Source: Bettongia penicillata ogilbyi
Lineage: Eukaryota > Chordata > Mammalia > Diprotodontia > Potoroidae
DNA length: 64,000 bases
Assembly (NCBI GenBank): GCA_023548195.1
Contig: JAJHZJ010000413.1
Coordinates: 16,217,941-16,281,940 of the forward strand
Direction of reading: 5' to 3'
The notes below the pieces were generated by a model, which was not told the DNA's origin, did not search any database, and saw only the letters and a list, made by a program, of their open reading frames with translations. Every line of letters starts with the position of its first letter. Positions within the stretch are counted from its first letter, which is position 1. The position numbers and the translations under genes were made by a program. This document shows positions 57,997 through 64,000 of this stretch, one piece after another.

Positions 57997-58633
57997 TGTT
58001 TCAGAAAGTTACCAGTGTACTATTTCAGCTTATATTGTACCCTCAGATTCTAGAATATCATCACAATTTTCCTTTATAATTTCTAGAAATATTATGTCTA
58101 AGCTCTTTATTTATTTTTAATCATGGCTTTTAAGGAGACAAATAATTCTTAAATTATCTCTCTTTAATGCATCTCCAAATTCCAGGTGTTTTTCTAATGA
58201 GACATTTTACATTTTCTTCTATTTTTTAAGATTTCTTTTTGCCACTGTTTTATTGTTTCCTAAGATCTCATGGAGTCATTACTTTCAAATGTCAAATTCC
58301 ATTTTTTAAGTAATTCTTTTCTTTATTGAGTTCTTCTACGTCACTTTTTTTTCCATTTCAGCAATTCTACTTTTTAAAGGGTTTTTTCTTCAGTAAATTT
58401 TAGCACTTCTTTTTCTGTTTAGTCTGTTTTCATTTAACTAATTTACTTTCTTCTTTTTGACTCTTTTACCATTGGAGCAATTCTCTTTTTAAAGTTACTT
58501 TCTTCAGCATTCTTTTCTGCTTCTTTTAACAAATTTTTAATTGTCTTTTCATAATTTTCTGTTATCGTACCCATTTATTTCCCCAAGTTTTCTGCTGCAG
58601 CTTTTATCTATTTCTTTAACACTTCTAGAAATT

Positions 58634-61562
58634 CTTTTGTGGGGGGAGAGCCAAGATGTCAAAGAAAAAGTAGGGACTCATTTGAGCTCTCTCCCAAGCC
58701 CCTCCAAATAAATGTAAAACTGAGTCTGAACAAATTCTAGCGTAGCAGAAACAACAAAATGGCGTATTGAAACAAATTTCTAGCTCAAAATAATTTGGAA
58801 GGTCAACAGGAAAGATCTGTTGCACCACAGTGGGAAAGAAGTATAATCCACTGTGGCCTGTGATGGCACAATTTGGAGCAGGCCTCAGCAAACTGAATCA
58901 CTGGAAGTCATGGCAATTTTCAGACTTCTCAACTCGCAAACACCAAAGATAACTTACAAGGTCAGTAGGAAAGGTCTGCCAGACATGGGTGAGAAAGGAG
59001 TATGATCAGGCCCCAGCCCCAGGGCAGTAGTGGCTGCTGTTTCCAGAGGTCTCAGCCTACAGACAGTGGGGGGATTGAGAGGTTGATCCAAGTGGATTTC
59101 AGGGATCTCTATGTTGTAATTAAGGCAGAATTCTCTTGATTTTCCCAGGTTTTAATATGGGTTGAAGTCTTGGACTGGGGTTCTGGGATGAGAAGGAGTA
59201 CTGGCATCGAGGAGCTTATGACTATGGTGGAAAAGGAATCTTCCTCATAAAGGCAAAGCAGAAAAGAGTGCTAGTGAACACTCACAGACCAGAACACAGG
59301 TCAAAAAATAAGAAAACACCTTTCCTTTGAGCATACCACCTTGGAAGAACTGAAAATTTACAGATCCATAGAAATATTTCTGAAAGTAGCTTTACAAAAC
59401 TACTGGAGCATGGGACAGTAAACCTCCTTACACTGTAATTACACTCCTACCTTGACAAAGAGCTCAAAAGTCAAGTAATTTGTTGGGGAAATAAGCAAAA
59501 ATAAGAATAAATCAGACTATAGAATCTTCCTTTGGTGACAAGGAAGCTCAAAACATACAACCAGAATAAGTCAAAAAGTAAAACCTCCTACTTCCAAAGC
59601 CTCCTAGATAAATATCAATTGGTTGCAGGTCATGGAAGAGCTCAAAAGGGATTTTGAAAATCAAGTAAGAGAAGAAGAGGAAAATTTGGGAAGAGAAATG
59701 AGAGTGACACAAGAAAATCATGACAAATGAGTCAACAGCTTGCTAAAGGAGACCCCCTACCCCAAATGTGGAAGAAAATAACACCTTAAAAATAAACTAA
59801 CTCAAATGGCAAAAACGATCCAAAAAGACAATGAGAAAAATGTCTTAAAATGCAGAATTGGCCAAATGGAAAAGGAGGTCCAAAAGCTCACTGAAGAAAA
59901 TCATTCCTTAAAAACTAGAATGGAGTAAATAGAAGCTAATAACTCTATGAGAAATCAAGAAACTCTAAAACAAAACCAAAAGAATGAAACAAAAAAGAAA
60001 ATGTGAAATATACTATTGGAACAACTGACCTGGAAAATAGATGCAGGGGAGATAATTTTAAAATTACTGGAGTACCTGCTAGCACTAATCAGAAAAAGAA
60101 TCCAGATATTATCTTTCAAGGAACTGTCAAGGAAAACGTCCCTGATGTTCTGGAACCAGAGGGTAAAATAGAAATTGAGGGAGTCCATTATTGAACTTTT
60201 TAAAGAGATCCCAAAAGGAGAACTCCTAAGAATATTTTAGCCAATGTCAAGGAGAAAATATTTTCTCCATGTCAAGGAGAAAATATTGCAAGTTACCACA
60301 AAGAAAGAATTCAAGTACTGTGGAAACATAATCAGGATAACATAAGATTTAGCACCTTCTAATTAAAGGAATCAGAGGGCTTGTAATATGATATTCCAGA
60401 GGTCAGAAAAGCTAGGATTAAAATCAAGAATCACCTACCCAGCAAAACTGAGTATAATCCTTCAGGGGAAAAAATGGAGATTCAATGAAATAAAGGACAT
60501 TCAAGTATTCTTGATGAAAAAGTCAGAGCTGAATAAAAAATTTGATTTTCCAGTACAAGACTCAATAGAAGGATGAAAAGGTAAAGAAGAAATAGAAATC
60601 ATAAGGGACTTAACATAAATTGAACTGTTTACATGCCTACATGGAAAGATGATATTTGTAACTCATGAGACTATTCTCTGTATTAGCATAGTTGGAAGGA
60701 ATGTGTACGTGTATATATTGAGAGATACATAGCTATAAAAATAGACATGTCTATATCTATCTATAACAATATACAGATATAGATAGAGGGCAGAGAGGGA
60801 GTTGAACATGAAGAGATGATATCTAAACAATAAAATTAATGGGCAAGGGAGGAATGTATTGGGAGACTGAGGAAGGGAGAAATAGAATGGGGTAAATTAT
60901 CTCACTAAAACAAGCAAGAAAAACCTTTCACAGTAAAAGGGAAGAGGGAGGAGGTGAGATGGAAATGAGTGAACCTTGCTGTTATTGGATTTGGATTAAG
61001 AAAGGAATAGCATATGCATTCAATTGGGAATGGAAATCTACAGCAAAATAGTGAGAAGGGAATAAGAAAGGGGGTATGACAGAAGGAAGGACAGATTGGG
61101 GTAATCAGAAACAAACACTTTTGAGGAGAGCAAGGTCAAAAGTGATAATAGAATAAATGGGATGCAAATAGGGTGGAGGGAATGAGTACTACGGAAGTAT
61201 TTTGCATGACTATACATTTAGAACTTTAATTAAATTGTTTGCCTTCTCAATAAGGGTGGTGGGGAGGGAGGAAGGGGGAGAATTTAGAACTCAGAGTTTT
61301 AAAAACAAATTTTAAAAATTGGTTTTACATGTAACTAGGAAATAGGATACAGAGGCAGTGGGGTATAGAAATCCATCTTTCCCTACAGGAAAATAGAAGG
61401 GGAAGGGAATAAGAGAAAGGGATGTGTGTGACAGAAAGGAAGGTGGATTGGGGGAAGGGGGTGGAGGAAAAGGGGAGATATGGAGAAAAACTGGAATCCA
61501 AAATCTTGTGGACATGAATGTTGAAAACTAAAAATAAATTTTAAAATAATTTTTAAAAAAGT
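58634..61562 (+). mobile_element. Old HAL1 (ORF1-only) with target-site duplication
   Basis: The target-site duplication CTTCTAGAAATT occurs at 58622-58633 and 61563-61574. With upstream AACA the site reads TT/AACA. The copy has the CCAAGATGTC start (58651), a diverged 5' UTR, ORF1 (59491-60576), a purine-rich 3' UTR (60840-61480) and an AAATAAATTTTAAAATAATT tail. About 2.93 kb with no ORF2. More diverged than the HAL1 copies at 11763 and 54815, so probably older. Confidence 0.85.
59491..60576 (+). pseudogene. HAL1 ORF1, decayed, start codon lost
   Basis: The usual ATG context reads GAAATAAGC here, so the start is ATA. Legible pieces: ELKRDFENQVREEEENLGRE (59641-59700), QMEKEVQKLTEENHSLKTRM, DLENRCRGDNFKITGVPA (60030-60078), and at the C-terminus LGLKSRITYPAKLSIILQG (60409-60465). 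A short duplicated block (ATGTCAAGGAGAAAATATT at 60245-60263 and 60272-60290) lies in the C-terminal domain. Confidence 0.8.
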
Positions 61563-61833
61563 CTTCTAGAAATTTTTGCTAGAGTTGGGTCCAATTAACA
61601 CTTTTTTGAGGTTTTGCTTGCAGGAGTTTTTATATTTTCTTCTAAGTTAATGCCTTGGTCATCCCTATCATATTAGTATCATTTTATATTCAAGTTAATT
61701 TTTTTACATTTCCTCATCTTTCCATCCTGTTTCTTCCTTTTCAATTTTATGTTTAAGTTGGGCTTTGCTCACCTGGGGCTGGGGAGGCACTGTTCAAACC
61801 TTAAGCCTTTTTCATACCTATATTTTTAAAAGT

Positions 61834-63249
61834 AGGGGAGGAGCCAAGATGGCAGAGTAGAAAGATTCACATATGCTAGCTCCGAACTCACGGCTAATAA
61901 AATACCTGTAAAGAAGAACTCCCAACAAATTCTGGAGCAGCTGAAGCCACACAACAACAGAGGGGAGGAGATTTCTGTTCCAGAGAACCCTGAAAAACTG
62001 ACACCAAAGGTCTGTTGTGCACCGCACCCAGAGCAGAGCCCAGCCCTGCCTTGGCCAGGTGGCACCAAGAGGAGCAGATCCCAGCGGGCTTCAGGGACAA
62101 AATCTCCAGCGGCCATGCAGGTCCTCCACCCATAGGTGCCAAGGTCAGTGAGAGACCCTGTTGGGCTGGCTGAGAGGGGTGCGGGGTGTCTTCATAGCTC
62201 AGGCCCCCTCAGGAGGCAGCAGCAGAGGCAGCAGTGGACAGAGACTCCCAAAGCAGGCAGGAGCTTGGATCCATTATTGAAGGTTTCTGCATAAACGCCC
62301 TGAGGGAACTGAGACCCCGGTGGCAGCCCTGCCCCAACCTGAGCACCTTAGTTTAAACTCACACTGAATAGCAGCCCTGACTCTGCTGAAAGCCCTGAGG
62401 TTGGGAAGCAGCATTTGAATCTCAGATCCCAAGTACTAGCTGGGTGGATCTGGAGACCAGGTGGGTCTGGAAAGGAATCTCAGAAGTCAAATAACTGGCT
62501 GGGAAAATGCTCAGAAAAGGGAAAAAAAAATAAGACCATAGAAGGTTACTTTCTTGGTGAACAGATATCTCCTCCCTTCCTTTCTGATGAGGAAGAACAA
62601 TGCTTACCATCAGGGAAAGACATAGAAGTCAAGGCTTCTGTATCCCAAACATTCAAAATAAATATTCAGTGTGTTCAGGCCATGGAAGAGCTCAAAAAGG
62701 ATTTTGAAAATAAAATTAGAGAGGTGGAGGAAAAATTGGGAAGGGAAATGAGAGAGATGTAAGAAAAACATGAAAAGTAGGTCAACACCATGCTAAAGGA
62801 GACACAAAAAAAATTCTGAAGAAAATAACACCTTGAAAAATAAGCTAATTCAATTGGCAAAAGAGGTTCAAAAAGTCAATGAGGAGAAGAATGCTTTCAA
62901 AAGCAGAATTAGCCAAATGGAAAAGGAGGTTCAAAAGCTCACTGAAGAAAATAGTCCTTTCAAAATTAGAATGGAACAGATGGAGGCTAATGACATTCTG
63001 AGAAACCAAGAAATCAGAAAACAAAACCAAAAGAAGGAAAAAGTAGAAGATAATGTGAAATACCTCATTGGAAAAAACAACTGACCTGGAAAATAGATCC
63101 AGGAGAGACAATTTAAAAATTATGGAACTACCTGAAAGCCATGATCAAGAAAAGAGCCTAGACATCATCTTTCATGAAATTATCAAGGAAAACTGCCCTG
63201 ATATTCTAGAACCAGAGGGCAAAATAAGTATTCAAGGAATCCACTGATC
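61834..63249 (+). mobile_element. L1/HAL1 copy truncated by a following insertion
   Basis: Begins AGGGGAGGAGCCAAGATGGC at 61834 with the shared 5' UTR type, then ORF1, and stops inside ORF1 at CCACTGATC (63241-63249), exactly where another element's 5' end begins. The remainder should lie beyond the right edge of the window. It sits in the old L1 ORF1 of 54691-61833. Confidence 0.75.
62507..63249 (+). pseudogene. L1/HAL1 ORF1, broken and interrupted
   Basis: ATG at 62507-62509, MLRKGKKK then stop; nine A bases in the early run put the true frame (KGKKNKTIEGYFLGEQI) out of register. A TAA replaces a Gln codon at 62761. Coiled coil at about 62690-63000 (NKLIQLAKEVQKVNEEKNAF, SRISQMEKEVQKLTEE). 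The frame then ends in GKNN and a stop at 63070-63085 because of an extra A, as in the copy at 35591. The last part runs to ISIQGIH before the insertion point. Confidence 0.85.
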
Positions 63250-64000
63250 GGAGGAGCCAAGGTGGCGGAGTAGAAAGATTCACATATGCTAGCTCCGAAC
63301 CCACAGCCCATAAATTACCTATAAAAAGAACTCCCAACAAATTCTGGAGCAGTGGAAGCCACACAGCAGTGGATTGGAGGAGAGTTCTGTTCCAGAGAGC
63401 CCTGAAACACTGGCACCAAAGGTCGGTTGCACACTAGACCTGGCGCAGAGCCCAGCCCTGCCTTGGCTGCATGGCCCCAAGAGGAACATATCTGAGCAGG
63501 CTTCAGGAACGGAATCTCTGGCAGTCACAAAGGTCCCTCAACCCACAGGTGCTTCAGGTCAGAGAGAGAGACTTCTAGGCTGGCTGAGAGGGGAACAGAG
63601 TGTCTCCATAACTCACTCCCCCTCAGGAGAAAGTGGCGGGAGAAGCAGCAGCCAGGGGCTCCCAAAGCAGACAGGAGCTCCGATCCATTATTGAAGATTT
63701 CTGTGTAAACCCCCTGAGGGAACTGAGCCTGTGAGGCAGCCCTGCACCCACCTGAGTACCTCAACTTAATCCCACTGAATAGCAGCCCTGCCCTTCCCCC
63801 CACCCCCGTGAAAGCCCTGAGGCTGGGAAGCAACATTTGAATCTCAGAGCCCAAGCACTAGCTGGGCGTATCTAGGTGGGGGTGGAGAGGAATCTCAGAA
63901 GTCAAGTAACTGGCTGGCAAAATGCCCAGAAAAGGGAAAAAAAATAAGACAATAGAAGGTTGCTTTCTTTGTGAACAGATATTTCCTCCTTTCCTTTCTG
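63250..64000 (+). mobile_element. L1/HAL1 element, partial (runs off the window)
   Basis: Starts GAGGAGCCAAGGTGGCGGAG at 63251 inside the ORF1 of the previous copy. It has the full 5' UTR, similar in order and spacing to 61834-62506, and the beginning of ORF1 at 63922. Its CCAAGGTGG start differs by one base from the CCAAGATGG of other copies. Confidence 0.8.
63922..64000 (+). CDS. L1/HAL1 ORF1, 5' part only (open to window edge)
   Basis: ATG at 63922-63924 followed by PRKGKKNKTIEGCFLCEQI. Eight A bases in the early run keep the frame open, unlike the copies with seven or nine. Only 26 codons are visible, so integrity cannot be judged. Family: L1 ORF1p-type RNA-binding chaperone. The Cys residues in GCFLC differ from the GYFLG of the neighbouring copy. 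Confidence 0.6.
   Translation, partial: MPRKGKKNKTIEGCFLCEQIFPPFLS

Larger units (their letters stand above)
54691..61833 (-). mobile_element. Old L1 ORF1 segment interrupted by three insertions
   Basis: Three pieces of one minus-strand ORF1 region: 54691-54814 (C-terminal end; antisense GTCTGGTCTTTTCATCAGGAATG), 57571-58633 (C-terminal and RNA-binding domains and coiled coil) and 61563-61833 (N-terminal part). Two HAL1 copies with target-site duplications separate them, and a third element begins at 61834. Reading order and continuity across the gaps show a single host copy. Confidence 0.7.

Noticed and set aside
57801..58120. Three overlapping Arg/Glu-rich frames
   Set aside because: Translation of the GT/GA microsatellite in all three frames.
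1..64000. tRNA, rRNA, snRNA or other RNA genes
   Set aside because: The tRNA-like stretches seen are SINE heads with degraded boxes (7365, 8366, 41165). None folds by eye into a credible full tRNA.

Overview
The window looks like a gene-poor, AT-rich stretch of a marsupial genome. An opossum-like species is my best guess, but the species is inferred from repeat families and not proven. I find no intact cellular gene, RNA gene or CRISPR array. The only host-gene-derived sequence is a decayed processed copy of BZW1 at 38499-39740. The diagnostic content is retrotransposons: L1 elements, short L1 derivatives that carry only ORF1 (HAL1 or 'half-L1' architecture), RTE-clade LINEs, tRNA-derived SINEs of the Mar1/WALLSI/MIR kind, relics of L2 and CR1/L3, and one small hAT-like DNA transposon.

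Layout. 1-9.7 kb: an old HAL1/L1 3' UTR fragment, a large CA/TA microsatellite field, a (CCTT)n tract, several SINE relics and an RTE element with an inverted 5' part (5390-6490). 9.7-17.2 kb: an L1 whose 5' part is inverted (twin-priming structure), with a nearly complete minus-strand HAL1 (11763-14562) inserted in its reverse-transcriptase region. 17.2-23.3 kb: mostly unique sequence with a few relics. 23.3-29.5 kb: a decayed plus-strand L1 split by a HAL1 (24756-27731) with a clear target-site duplication. 30.7-33.3 kb: a minus-strand HAL1-like copy with a different 5' UTR. 34.3-36.2 kb: the best-preserved ORF1, in an element that lacks its 3' end. 37.6 kb: a 277-bp GGAA/GGGA tract. 38.5-40.9 kb: the BZW1 processed pseudogene followed directly by a second RTE copy. 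41-45.2 kb: mostly unique sequence with SINE and L2 relics. 45.3-64 kb: almost solid L1 and HAL1. It holds three minus-strand L1 pieces in the same orientation, the last near full length with a hAT-like insert. An older L1 ORF1 follows, broken by two HAL1 copies and by a third element that is itself interrupted by a fourth running off the window.

How the parts relate. ORF1 encodes the RNA-binding, coiled-coil chaperone of L1. ORF2 encodes the endonuclease and reverse transcriptase. The ORF1-only elements have no enzyme of their own. Their target-site duplications begin at A-rich sites typical of L1 endonuclease, so they were most likely moved in trans by L1. The nesting gives a relative order: the L1 hosts are older and the HAL1 guests younger. 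Nearly every reading frame is broken. The exceptions are the ORF1 at 35027 (one frameshift) and the partial ORF1 at 63922, which is open to the window edge.

Boundaries are by eye, with an uncertainty of roughly 5-30 bp unless a target-site duplication is quoted. Family names are from memory of repeat families, not from a database search.
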